From: Clostridiales bacterium
GTDB lineage: Bacteria; Bacillota; Clostridia; Lachnospirales; Lachnospiraceae
Reading direction: 5' to 3'
Length of the DNA: 64,000 bases
NCBI GenBank assembly: GCA_018365455.1
Contig: JAGZJZ010000003.1
Span: 124,001 to 188,000, forward strand
The stretch's first letter is position 1; every line of letters starts with the position of its first letter. The position numbers and the translations under genes are program-made. This document shows positions 55,701 through 63,192 of this stretch, piece after piece. The notes below the pieces were generated by a model. It worked only from the letters and a program-made list of their open reading frames with translations, searched no databases and was not told the DNA's origin.

Positions 55701-58466
55701 ATAAACCATATATTTAAAAGCCGTATCGGTACTGTCCCAGGAGAGTATCATCTCCCCATTTTTAGCGCTGTCACATTTTACATTTGCGGGAGGCGCCGGT
55801 TTTTCCACTCCCGGATCCAGCATGTCTATTTCAATCACGTTGCCCGGCGCAGATTCTGTTCCATCCGATGTAACTGCAGTCATATAGTACTGATACGTTT
55901 CTCCCATGGATGCTTTCATGGACCGGCAGGATAAATCATCCGCCTGATACTCTTCTGCCGTGAAAGATTTCACCACAGCAAACCCTTCATCAGCCTGCCC
56001 CTTCCGGTAGATCCGGTACGCCGCTGCCTCTCCCACTCCGGTAAAGCCAATGAGAAATGAAGCAGAATTCCCTTCAAAACTCATTTCAGAATAATTCAAA
56101 CCGGATGGTGCTAATAATACCGGTGTAATTTCAAGACCGTTGATATAGGGATTGGATCCTCCAACGGTTAAGTTAAGCTGCCCATCCGTAACCCGCACAG
56201 TCGCCGCCATGCTCGCCAGTGACTGCCTGGTTGATATTCCTCCCGCTGCTTTTCCCTCCGCCATATAAGATGCCTTGATCGTAGACGTTCCGGGAAGCAG
56301 ATCACCTGCATAAACCTTAATTTCATAATCACCATTTGGAAGATCTACGGCAAATTCTCCTGCTCCCAGGTTGAAATCATCCGCCATTGCCGAAGAATCG
56401 GCATTTCCGTTGCCGGAGCGGCTGCGTCCGTTATTAGGAGCCTTTAACCATCCGTATCCGGCTTCTTTTGTATATTCCTGGTTCTGATTTACGCCGGTCC
56501 ATCCCTCCATCGTAGGTGAATTGTTATAGTTAAAATCATATTTATACTGGGCGGACTTTGTTGTGACCGTTATCTTTTCAGACAGTTCCCCAAGACCTTT
56601 CTCATTGTAGCCGCCTACGGCATATACATAAGTTTTGCCGCCTGCGCACCCGTTATCCGTATATCTGGTTCCCGCAGTAACGGAATACTTTTCTGCATTT
56701 GTAAAGTCCACTGTTTCCCCAGATGCCCCCTCTGTCAGTTCTTCCCGGAAAATATAATACATTTCAGCTCCCTGGGAGGCATCCCATTGCATGGATACAC
56801 TGGAAGCCCCTGCGGTAACCGGCATTAATCCCGTAACTGCCTGGGGAACATCGGCTGATTCCTTCAGATTAATAAATGACTGCAGACGGCTGATCAACGG
56901 GTCCCCGTTCTGAGGCATTCCTGCAATCTCTGCAGCTACACACTGGGCAAACTTATACGCCCCATAGTACTGTAAATGGGTGCTGTCCGTTGCTCCTCCT
57001 GCATAGGCTCCTTCATATTCCCCTGGTTCCACCCAGAGAAACAGAGATTTTGCCCCTTCAATCCCAAAGCTTTCGCATAGTGCTATGGATGCCGCACTTA
57101 AGTCCGCTAACGGAATATTTTCCTGTGCTGCTATGGTTCTCATGACATCTCCATATGCTTTGAAATTTTCATTAAATGTACCGTCTGCATTGTAACTGTA
57201 CCGTGCTGCCGGAGTAACCAGAATGCAGGCAGCTCCTCTTTGTTTCGCACCGTCAATATAATATTTGATCCATTCTCCAAAATCCTCCGGAGATACGTAA
57301 CGGTTGGGCCTGGAAGAGGTTGCATCATTATGCCCCCACTGAACAAGCAGATAATCCCCGGGCTTTACGTCCTCCAAAAGGTCGTCCAGCTTTCCTTCTT
57401 CGATAAAGGATCTGGAACTTCTTCCTCCAATTGCTCTGTTCTCTATGATCACCTGATCCGTTTCATAGCTTCTGGACTGATTGTAATTACAGTCTTCACA
57501 AGGTCCTTCCCCGATATAATTTCCAAAGAAATTATGCAGTGCCTCTCCCCATCCTGTCTGGGGATCATAGTAATCCTCATAAGTCTGCACCGTAGAATCC
57601 GATGCCAGGAATATGGTAGGTTTTTCTCCTGCAGATTTTTCCGGGGATGCCGCAATCTCCATACTTTCTACATATACAGACTGCTCTGCTGCCTCATTTT
57701 CCGAAACCGCTTTGTTCTCGGCTAAGAACTTCAGATTCAGTATCCCGTCAACGAGACAGGTATGAAAGGTTACCGTCTTTCTGCTGCCTGCCTCTACTGT
57801 AACACCAGTTGCTTTCGTAATATCCTCAGCTTCCAGACGTGCGGTATAATCCATCTCTGTAGGATTTACCAGTTCCACTGTGATATCATAATCCTTCGCT
57901 TCCAGTTTTAAATCCAAAGTAGAAGTATTTTCATATGTATAAACACCGTATCCGGTATGTTCTGTCTCAGTCCACACCTGGCTTGCAATCTGCAGGCAGG
58001 ATTCCTGATCCGTAATGTAAGCAGCACTCCCTATTGTTAGGACTGCATTTCTTGGGTAATACACATTCCCCTGCCAGCCTGGCGCCGCTTCCGGATATGT
58101 AAGGTCTGAAAATCCAAATCCAGTCTCGTCCGAATACAGGTTTTTACTGGTTACTCCATTGTCTGCCTTTGTTCCAAACAAAAAAGTTCTGGTATTCCCT
58201 GGCTGCATTGCATCCGTTTGACGAATTACTTCTGTTTCCTGTTCTAATTCCTGTTCCGATACTTGTACCGGTTCCTGTTCCGATTCCAGAACAGATTCCT
58301 TTTCCCTTTGTTCTCCCATACTATCTGTCTCTGATTCAGCGGTCCCACCACTAATTTCCGCTGCAAAGGCCACTGCCGTCTGCATATTGGTTACTACCAT
58401 AGCTGCTGCCAGACAGATTGCTGCCGCCGAGGATAACCGGCGTCTTCTCTTTCCACTTTCTTTCAT
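52728..58466 (-). CDS. Secreted CE12 acetylesterase - PL11 rhamnogalacturonan lyase fusion
   Basis: 1912-residue extracellular protein. GGAGG precedes the ATG. Signal peptide 1-36 (VAFAA), then an E/Q/S-rich low-complexity linker. Next are a beta-sandwich (about 105-280), an SGNH esterase of CE12 type (about 285-525; FLASDSTVQTYEDYY, GGRSSRSFIEEG, VQWGHND, DSTHLQYYGAYKFAQC), FN3, a jelly-roll CBM-like domain (about 640-790), two FN3 domains, and a PL11 rhamnogalacturonan lyase propeller (about 985-1645). The propeller carries the Ca-binding Asp blocks GDLDGDGQLEL, WDFDGDGKAEI and NDIDNDGKDEI. A last FN3 and a second copy of the CBM-like domain (about 1750-1912) follow. It would remove acetyl groups from and cleave the RG-I backbone. 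No LPXTG. Supplies the unsaturated oligosaccharides used by the neighbouring importer and GH105. Confidence 0.93.
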   Translation of the reverse strand: MKESGKRRRRLSSAAAICLAAAMVVTNMQTAVAFAAEISGGTAESETDSMGEQREKESVLESEQEPVQVSEQELEQETEVIRQTDAMQPGNTRTFLFGTKADNGVTSKNLYSDETGFGFSDLTYPEAAPGWQGNVYYPRNAVLTIGSAAYITDQESCLQIASQVWTETEHTGYGVYTYENTSTLDLKLEAKDYDITVELVNPTEMDYTARLEAEDITKATGVTVEAGSRKTVTFHTCLVDGILNLKFLAENKAVSENEAAEQSVYVESMEIAASPEKSAGEKPTIFLASDSTVQTYEDYYDPQTGWGEALHNFFGNYIGEGPCEDCNYNQSRSYETDQVIIENRAIGGRSSRSFIEEGKLDDLLEDVKPGDYLLVQWGHNDATSSRPNRYVSPEDFGEWIKYYIDGAKQRGAACILVTPAARYSYNADGTFNENFKAYGDVMRTIAAQENIPLADLSAASIALCESFGIEGAKSLFLWVEPGEYEGAYAGGATDSTHLQYYGAYKFAQCVAAEIAGMPQNGDPLISRLQSFINLKESADVPQAVTGLMPVTAGASSVSMQWDASQGAEMYYIFREELTEGASGETVDFTNAEKYSVTAGTRYTDNGCAGGKTYVYAVGGYNEKGLGELSEKITVTTKSAQYKYDFNYNNSPTMEGWTGVNQNQEYTKEAGYGWLKAPNNGRSRSGNGNADSSAMADDFNLGAGEFAVDLPNGDYEIKVYAGDLLPGTSTIKASYMAEGKAAGGISTRQSLASMAATVRVTDGQLNLTVGGSNPYINGLEITPVLLAPSGLNYSEMSFEGNSASFLIGFTGVGEAAAYRIYRKGQADEGFAVVKSFTAEEYQADDLSCRSMKASMGETYQYYMTAVTSDGTESAPGNVIEIDMLDPGVEKPAPPANVKCDSAKNGEMILSWDSTDTAFKYMVYRSDKAEGDKGFKEFIKVAETQVPGFTDTGDDLTANIPYYYKIKAVNAGGAGDFSEVCKTDVTTELTASPGETLTDRGVIAVNLAGADGGETVVTAADASGKEYTSGVYLSWRSFEKDPKGTTFDIYRNETKIAEKLAVTNLVDEGGKASDIYRVVGSSDVELGIKVLDTAVWQDKYLELKLYSPADQTMPDGTACTYAANDMSVGDLDGDGQLELVVKWYPSNAQDNSAKGYTGTTFLDGYDVNFATGEVSLLWRIDMGVNIRSGAHYTQFQVWDFDGDGKAEIAVKTADGTTSYQSTDGTDAGLVEVAYTGACNAAALPVDQISKEHDYRNAAGYILEGPEYFSMFNCDDASLIDTVDYEPGRGNVNAWGDGYGNRVDRFLSAVAYLNGTTPSAVFCRGYYTRTCLTAYYLADTDGDGAGDKIQTYWKFDTNEAGSQYEAQGNHGLSVNDIDNDGKDEIIYGSLVIDHNGTVKYSTNQGHGDAMHVSDWVNWNEGLEVMAVHEHDDASYHVEIHDAETGKILMGYHVGRDTGRGVAADIDPTASGAEFWSIASPDSSAEEEPSWDSRDGGVYSTMSTLENLITLSGKSPASNASIFWDGDLLSEIQDHRFDSEAYKPLAVNLAKWDYENNQEVTLFDSTEILSNNGTKGNTGLTADILGDWREEIISRSSSGQNKIRIYASTIQTDYVVPCLLENRAYRQGVAWQNVAYNQPANLSYLLSEGLITAQLTAQEDRSLSDSLTFTFTPASDGVYGHEITAYEIYRSEDGKSYSLIDTLPADNKQEAYTYTDHKLEADTVYYYKTAAVVDGKTSYGSKPVEMKTKRKASEVLYRFDFGITSDKTAQGWIGITVNGKGGSRTNDELGITYSKEKKFGFADGAAIITGRSEDYTYDKGGIEADVYQDFALPDGNTFCADVPNGSYQVEIVGGSAYKSTVKGDLEGTVAVKVESGANSYAVGTYEVEVTDGQLNFNCAPNSISRLDALIITRIEK

Positions 58467-58581
58467 CTCACTTTACCTCCTTTTTTGTGCAACTTGATCA
58501 TATATAGTTCTTGTTGCTGTAATGTTATAATATTTTAGCATTTTCTAAATATTATTTCCGGTTATCTATTGTTGAAAACTT

Positions 58582-58598
58582 TGCATTTTTAACCATTT
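58582..58598 (-). promoter_or_regulatory. Shared 17-base motif, copy 2 (CE12-PL11 gene)
   Basis: TGCATTTTTAACCATTT on the plus strand, one mismatch to 51425-51441. It lies about 116 bases before the ATG and about 50 bases upstream of a TATTAT -10 candidate (58532-58527), nearly the same geometry as in the importer operon. Confidence 0.6.
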
Positions 58599-58641
58599 TG
58601 GATCTGATACTGGGCATAATTGCTTTTTCATAAATGTGCGC

Positions 58642-58670
58642 TTGACAAACCCGTGCTACAAGTGTATAGT
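58642..58670 (+). promoter_or_regulatory. Promoter of GntR-ABC operon
   Basis: Perfect -35 TTGACA (58642-58647), 17-base spacer, -10 TATAGT (58665-58670), about 47 bases before the ATG. Confidence 0.85.
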
Positions 58671-58691
58671 GTGTATTATAAACATACACAC
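58669..58691. promoter_or_regulatory. YtrA-type operator overlapping the promoter
   Basis: GTGTGTAT and ATACACAC form a perfect 8-bp inverted repeat with a 7-base spacer, covering the end of the -10 and the transcription start. GTGTA..TACAC half-sites are typical of YtrA-family GntR repressors, so the operon is probably self-repressed. Confidence 0.75.
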
Positions 58692-58716
58692 CACACATAG
58701 AAAGCGGTCGATCCCT

Positions 58717-59091
58717 ATGAAAATATTAATCTCCAACACTACAGACAAACCTCTGTACCAGCAAATAGAAGAACAGCTCAAAGACGCCATATTTAAAGGC
58801 GAATTAAAAGAGGGTGATGCCCTGCCCTCAATCCGGGGGTTTGCCAATGACTTAAAGGTAAGCGTCCTTACCATACGCCGCGTTTACGATGAATTGGAAG
58901 CCGAGGGATTTGTCACCAGCCAGGTGGGAATCGGAACCTTTATCTCAGCCGGTAACCTGGAACTCCTTCGGGACTCAAAACGGCGTCTTGTGGAGCAGAA
59001 AATGCAGGATATGATTTTGTCGGCTAAGACCCTGGAAATTTCCAAACAGGAACTGATGGATATGATGGATATTCTATATGAAGAAGAATAA
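58717..59091 (+). CDS. GntR-family repressor (YtrA subfamily)
   Basis: 124 residues from ATG at 58717 (MKILISNTTDK). An upstream in-frame ATG at 58636 lies before the promoter. Winged helix-turn-helix about 10-75 (PLYQQIEEQLKDAIFKGELK, LPSIRGFANDLKVSVLTIRRVYDELEAEGFV), then a short helical dimerisation tail. No large effector domain, which is the YtrA hallmark. First gene of an ABC cassette. Such cassettes respond to cell-wall antibiotics or stress in Bacillus; the inducer here is unknown. Confidence 0.95.
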   Translation: MKILISNTTDKPLYQQIEEQLKDAIFKGELKEGDALPSIRGFANDLKVSVLTIRRVYDELEAEGFVTSQVGIGTFISAGNLELLRDSKRRLVEQKMQDMILSAKTLEISKQELMDMMDILYEEE

Positions 59092-59107
59092 GCAGGAGGA
59101 TTTATAC

Positions 59108-59965
59108 ATGGAAAATGTATTAGAAGTAACCGGATTAAACAAGAATTATAAGAACTTTGCCTTAGAAGACGTAACCTTTTCCCTTCCCGGCGACTGCATC
59201 ACAGGATTTATCGGTATCAACGGTTCCGGTAAAACAACCACCATCCGGTCAATCTTAGGTCTTGCCCATAAAGATGCCGGTAATATTAAAGTGTTCGGAC
59301 TTGACATGGCTAAACACAGCCGGGAAATTAAGAACCGATTAGGCGTAGTCCTGGACAGTGGATGTTTCTACGAAGATCTCACCATGTCGGAGATGAAAAG
59401 CATCCTGGCACCCGCCTACTCCAGGTGGAACGAAAAGACTTACCGGGATTATATGGACCGTTTTTCCCTGAATCCAAAACAGAAAATTTCCACGCTGTCC
59501 AAAGGCATGCATATGAAGTTTGCACTTACGCTGGCACTTTCCCATGAAGCGGAACTTCTGATCATGGATGAGCCGACCAGCGGACTGGACCCGCTGATCC
59601 GCAGCCAGTTCATGAAAATATTAACGGACTATATGAAGGAAGGCGGCAAGAGCGTATTTTTCTCAACCCATATCACTTCCGATCTGGACCGGGTCGCAGA
59701 TATGCTGATTTTAATCAATAAGGGCCACATTTTATTTGAAGAAGAAAAAGATATGCTTTTAGAGGAATACCGGCTGGTAAAAGGAGATGGAACGCATCTC
59801 TCGCCATCGGTTAAAGAACTGTTTTTAAATTTGGAAGAAACACGTTTTGGGTTTACCGGTCTTACAAAACATATTGCAGAAGTACGGCGGAACATACCGG
59901 ATATACTGGTAGAAAAACCAGGAATTGAGGATATCATGCTGGGCTGCATACAAGGAGGGGAATAA
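59108..59965 (+). CDS. ABC transporter ATPase (YtrB/BcrA-like)
   Basis: 285 residues from ATG at 59108 (MENVLEVTGL), with AGGAGG upstream. Walker A GINGSGKTTT, signature region LSKGMHMKFALTLALS (a degenerate C-loop, SKGMH for SGGQ), Walker B ELLIMDEPTSGLD, H-loop FFSTHI. The C-terminal extension is of the antibiotic exporter type. Energises the two small membrane proteins that follow. The 5' end is 16 bases from the repressor gene. Confidence 0.95.
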   Translation: MENVLEVTGLNKNYKNFALEDVTFSLPGDCITGFIGINGSGKTTTIRSILGLAHKDAGNIKVFGLDMAKHSREIKNRLGVVLDSGCFYEDLTMSEMKSILAPAYSRWNEKTYRDYMDRFSLNPKQKISTLSKGMHMKFALTLALSHEAELLIMDEPTSGLDPLIRSQFMKILTDYMKEGGKSVFFSTHITSDLDRVADMLILINKGHILFEEEKDMLLEEYRLVKGDGTHLSPSVKELFLNLEETRFGFTGLTKHIAEVRRNIPDILVEKPGIEDIMLGCIQGGE

Positions 59966-59967
59966 TT

Positions 59968-60612
59968 ATGACTCTGCATATTCTGAATCTGCTGAAAAAG
60001 GATTGTTTGATTGTAAAAACCAATCTTTTGCTGATGATGGGTTTTACCATATTTTTTACTGTATTTCTGGTTCTGCGGACGCCCAGTCTGGCTGGTGCAC
60101 CCCTGTTTATCATGCTGAGTATCTTCATTCCCATGCTCACAACCAGTTTTATATCACAGGCTGAATATAAAGCCTACAAAGTAATGCCTCTGCTGTGTGC
60201 CTCTCCTTACAGCAGAACGGCTATGGTAATTTCCCGCTACCTGTTTTTATACCTGATATTTTTTTATTGCTGTATTGTTTACTTCGTCGTTATGTTCATT
60301 CTGCAGATGAAACAGATTCATTTTTCATCGGTATTGACATCCTTTTTGATTTTATCCATCCTGTACGGAATCTGCGAGCCGCTGGAGTATCAGATCGGTT
60401 TTGAAAAAATACAATATCTTTTCATAATGCTGATAATGGTGATTCCTTTTGGAACTGTTTTTATATTAAAATTAGATCTCCTGTCGAAAATCCATATCAC
60501 AAATCTGCCTCCGGATTTTATACTTTATATCCTGATGGCAGCCGCTGTCATCGTAATCAATGCCATATCCATCACGATTTCTTCCCGTATTTTCTCCCGC
60601 CGGGAACTTTGA
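59968..60612 (+). CDS. ABC-2 type membrane subunit
   Basis: 214 residues, about six hydrophobic segments (FTIFFTVFLVL, PLFIMLSIFIPMLTTSFI, YLFLYLIFFYCCIVYFVVMFIL and others). ATG follows GGAGGGG, two bases after the ATPase stop. Permease of the GntR-controlled exporter. Weak similarity in topology to the next gene product, suggesting a heterodimer. Confidence 0.88.
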   Translation: MTLHILNLLKKDCLIVKTNLLLMMGFTIFFTVFLVLRTPSLAGAPLFIMLSIFIPMLTTSFISQAEYKAYKVMPLLCASPYSRTAMVISRYLFLYLIFFYCCIVYFVVMFILQMKQIHFSSVLTSFLILSILYGICEPLEYQIGFEKIQYLFIMLIMVIPFGTVFILKLDLLSKIHITNLPPDFILYILMAAAVIVINAISITISSRIFSRREL

Positions 60613-60649
60613 TAACGATCATGTTGGATCGAAAAAAGGAGGATCTGCC

Positions 60650-61288
60650 ATGCTATTGCACCTGGTTAAAAAAGACTTTTTTATAATCCGTATTTATTTT
60701 ATTGTGAGCCTGGCAATTGCTGCCGCTATCCAGGTCAGCATCCAAATCGCACTTCCGGACCTGCCCGGAACGATAATATTGCTTTACACCGTGATCATGG
60801 TTTATCTGCTCTTATGCCAGAATCTATCCATTAAGGAGTCTAAATTTGAAAAGGCGGAGTCCCTTTTATGTTCTGCCCCTTATCTGAGATGTGATCTGGT
60901 CGCAGCCCGTTACATTTTCCTGATGCTGCCTCTTATATGCTGTATCATCCTGTACCAGGCTATATCACTGATTCTTAGAACTGCACCGGTCAGTCTGTTT
61001 CATTGCTTTCTGGTCACGGCAATTGCACTGATACCATTATCCATTTACATTCCCATCCAATATAAGTTTGGTTATGCAAAGACAAAATTTATACTTACCG
61101 GAATGATACTGTTAGCCGCACTGTTTCCCAGGGAGATCACCTTGCTGTTCCAGTCTTTCAATCCCAAAGAGCTGTCGGCATTTCCGGATTTATACAAATA
61201 TCTTCTGGTAATTGTGATCATAACAGCCACGATAGGAATATCCATGTTTTTTTCCATCCGGATTTATAAATCCAGGGAAATGGTATAA
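60650..61288 (+). CDS. ABC-2 type membrane subunit
   Basis: 212 residues from ATG at 60650 (MLLHLVKKDFF), with AGGAGG upstream; the frame open from 60560 overlaps the previous gene. Six hydrophobic segments, the same architecture as the previous protein and shared features near the N-terminus (hydrophobic start with LLKKD/LVKKD, then a SAPYLR/ASPYSR segment after the second membrane region), pointing to tandem duplication. Confidence 0.88.
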   Translation: MLLHLVKKDFFIIRIYFIVSLAIAAAIQVSIQIALPDLPGTIILLYTVIMVYLLLCQNLSIKESKFEKAESLLCSAPYLRCDLVAARYIFLMLPLICCIILYQAISLILRTAPVSLFHCFLVTAIALIPLSIYIPIQYKFGYAKTKFILTGMILLAALFPREITLLFQSFNPKELSAFPDLYKYLLVIVIITATIGISMFFSIRIYKSREMV

Positions 61289-61297
61289 AGGCAGCAC

Positions 61298-61347
61298 AAA
61301 AGCGTACAGATACAGGAACCAGTGCCTCCTTTGTCTGTACGCTTTTT
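61298..61347 (+). terminator. Terminator of GntR-ABC operon
   Basis: 13-bp stem AAAAGCGTACAGA with its complement, 23-base loop, then CTTTTTATT on the plus strand, ten bases after the last stop. It also faces the convergent ilvE gene. Confidence 0.88.
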
Positions 61348-61379
61348 ATTGTAAGCTGATCTGAAAGCAGGTGTTACAA

Positions 61380-62456
61380 TTACTTGCTGCCAACTTCCAT
61401 TGTCCAGCCATGAGTATCCTGGATTTTACCTAACTGGATTCCGGTTACGGTATCATAAAGCCTCTGGCTGATCTCACCAATTCCACCGTCTCCAATCTGG
61501 AATACGTCATTCACATAACGCAGATGGCCTACCGGAGAAATAACCGCTGCGGTTCCAGTTCCCCATACTTCTTCTAATGCACCGGTTCTCGCTGCTTCTT
61601 CCAGTTCATCCACACTGATTCTTCTTTCTTCAACAGGAAGTCCCCACTCTTTACAGAGTTCGATACAGGTATTTCTGGTTACACCCGGAAGGATGCTTCC
61701 GTTTAATACCGGTGTAACAACCGTTCCATTTATCTTAAAGAAGATATTCATTGCTCCTACTTCTTCAATATACTTTCTTTCCACTCCATCTAACCAGAGC
61801 ACCTGGGAATATCCCTCTTCATGTGCCTTTACCTGTGCCGCCATAGACGCTACATAATTACCGCCGGCTTTGGCTTCCCCGATACCGCCGCGAACTGCTC
61901 TTACAAACTCATCTTCAATCCAGATCTTCACCGGATTCAGCCCTTCCGGATAGTAAGCTCCTACCGGTGATAATATAATAATGAATTTGTATGTATGAGA
62001 CGGACGCACTCCCAGGAAAGGATCTGTTGCAATTACAAATGGTCTGACATAAAGGGAAGTCCCTTCTTTTGTAGGAATCCACGCCTGATCTAATTCTACC
62101 AGTGTCTTCACTCCGTTAATAAAGTCATCCACCGGAATCTCCGGAATCATCAGTCTTCTGTTAGAGTTAACAGCTCTTTCTGCATTTTTATCCGGGCGGA
62201 ATAACAGGATTCTGCCGTCTTCTGTTTTATAAGCTTTTAAGCCCTCAAACATCTCCTGACCATAATGAAACACCATAGCGGATGGATCCAATGTAATAGG
62301 CTGATAGGGCATAATCGCAGGATCATGCCATCCTTTTTCCGTACTATATTCCATTACATACATATGATCTGTAAAAATGGTACCAAATACCAACGGATTT
62401 TCCGGTCCTGGAATTGGTTTTGGATTCATAGTTTTCTCGATTTTGATATCTAACAT
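61380..62456 (-). CDS. ilvE: Branched-chain amino acid aminotransferase
   Basis: About 358 residues from ATG at 62456 (MLDIKIEKT); the ATG at 62465 is too near GGGAAGG. PLP fold type IV. Motifs: VFHYGQEMFEGLKAY, DQAWIPTKEGTSLYVRPF, the Schiff-base lysine region GIGEAKAGGNYVAS, and VERKYIEEVGAMNIFF. Catalyses the last step of valine, leucine and isoleucine synthesis or the first step of their breakdown. Length and motifs match the eukaryote-like bacterial BCAT type. Monocistronic. Confidence 0.96.
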   Translation of the reverse strand: MLDIKIEKTMNPKPIPGPENPLVFGTIFTDHMYVMEYSTEKGWHDPAIMPYQPITLDPSAMVFHYGQEMFEGLKAYKTEDGRILLFRPDKNAERAVNSNRRLMIPEIPVDDFINGVKTLVELDQAWIPTKEGTSLYVRPFVIATDPFLGVRPSHTYKFIIILSPVGAYYPEGLNPVKIWIEDEFVRAVRGGIGEAKAGGNYVASMAAQVKAHEEGYSQVLWLDGVERKYIEEVGAMNIFFKINGTVVTPVLNGSILPGVTRNTCIELCKEWGLPVEERRISVDELEEAARTGALEEVWGTGTAAVISPVGHLRYVNDVFQIGDGGIGEISQRLYDTVTGIQLGKIQDTHGWTMEVGSK

Positions 62457-62580
62457 TTTTCTCATCCTTCCCTGAAAGCTTTTTTATATTATTTTTCTTC
62501 CCATTATTCTACTTTTCTTACAGCTTGTCAAGACAGAGACGTAAATTTCTTCATTTAATGCATGAAGGTTTGCCGCTGCA

Positions 62581-63075
62581 TCAGCTTTTTCTCCGTTCAT
62601 ACCTTACAAACGTGTACTCCAGGTCAAAATAAGTCTGTTCCTCACTTTCACCAGTCACTTCCCACTCTTCCATGTTATCTAAATCCGGGAAACGGGAATC
62701 GGCTACATACTCATGGTCGATTTTCGTTACATGACCCACACTGCAATAAGGTAACATCTGATGGTAAATGCTGTCTCCCCCAATAACGTAGATATCATCG
62801 CTGTTATATTTTTTTAACTCCTCTAAAAGTTCATCCATACTGTGTACAATAACAGCATCTTTCACTTTATAATCCGGATTGCCGGTCAATACAATATTCG
62901 TTCTGTTTTTAAGCGGCAAGCCGTTTGGAAAACTTTCCAGCGTCTTTCTGCCCATGACAACTACTTTCCCTGTAGTTGTCTGGCGGAAGAATTTCATATC
63001 CGCCGGTATGCTCACCAAAAGCTTATTGTCATGTCCGATTCCCCAGTTCTTATCTACTGCTACTATAAAATTCAT
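62581..63075 (-). CDS. folA: Dihydrofolate reductase
   Basis: 164 residues. AGGAGG precedes the ATG. NADPH-dependent reduction of dihydrofolate. Family motifs: MNFIVAVDKNWGIGHDNKLL, IPADMKFFRQTTTGKVVVMGRKTLESFP, and YVIGGDSIYHQML. Follows thyA, which consumes methylene-tetrahydrofolate and makes dihydrofolate; the classic thyA-folA pair. The 117-base gap holds two inverted repeats. Confidence 0.97.
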   Translation of the reverse strand: MNFIVAVDKNWGIGHDNKLLVSIPADMKFFRQTTTGKVVVMGRKTLESFPNGLPLKNRTNIVLTGNPDYKVKDAVIVHSMDELLEELKKYNSDDIYVIGGDSIYHQMLPYCSVGHVTKIDHEYVADSRFPDLDNMEEWEVTGESEEQTYFDLEYTFVRYERRKS

Positions 63076-63091
63076 ATTTGCACCTCCTGCA

Positions 63092-63113
63092 TACCGCAGA
63101 CAGGTCTGCGGTA
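63092..63113. promoter_or_regulatory. Perfect inverted repeat just upstream of folA
   Basis: TACCGCAGAC-AG-GTCTGCGGTA, 10-bp arms and a 2-base spacer, directly before the folA ribosome site. Not followed by T residues. An operator or a translation-affecting cruciform/hairpin is possible. Confidence 0.55.
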
Positions 63114-63128
63114 CTGCGTTAATAGAAA

Positions 63129-63153
63129 GTTTGAAACGATTTTTGTTTCAAAC
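63129..63153 (-). terminator. Hairpin after thyA
   Basis: Perfect 9-bp arms GTTTGAAAC and GTTTCAAAC with a 7-base spacer, followed on the minus strand by TTTCTATT, 39 bases after the thyA stop. Probably a weak terminator that lets some transcription pass to folA. Confidence 0.55.
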
Positions 63154-63192
63154 CAGCCTCCTGAGCCTTTTTATACGGCATTATTCCCGATT

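Noticed and set aside
59108..61288. GntR-ABC cassette considered as a sugar importer.
   Set aside because: There is no binding protein and the membrane subunits are of ABC-2 type; the YtrA-type regulator fits an exporter or stress cassette.
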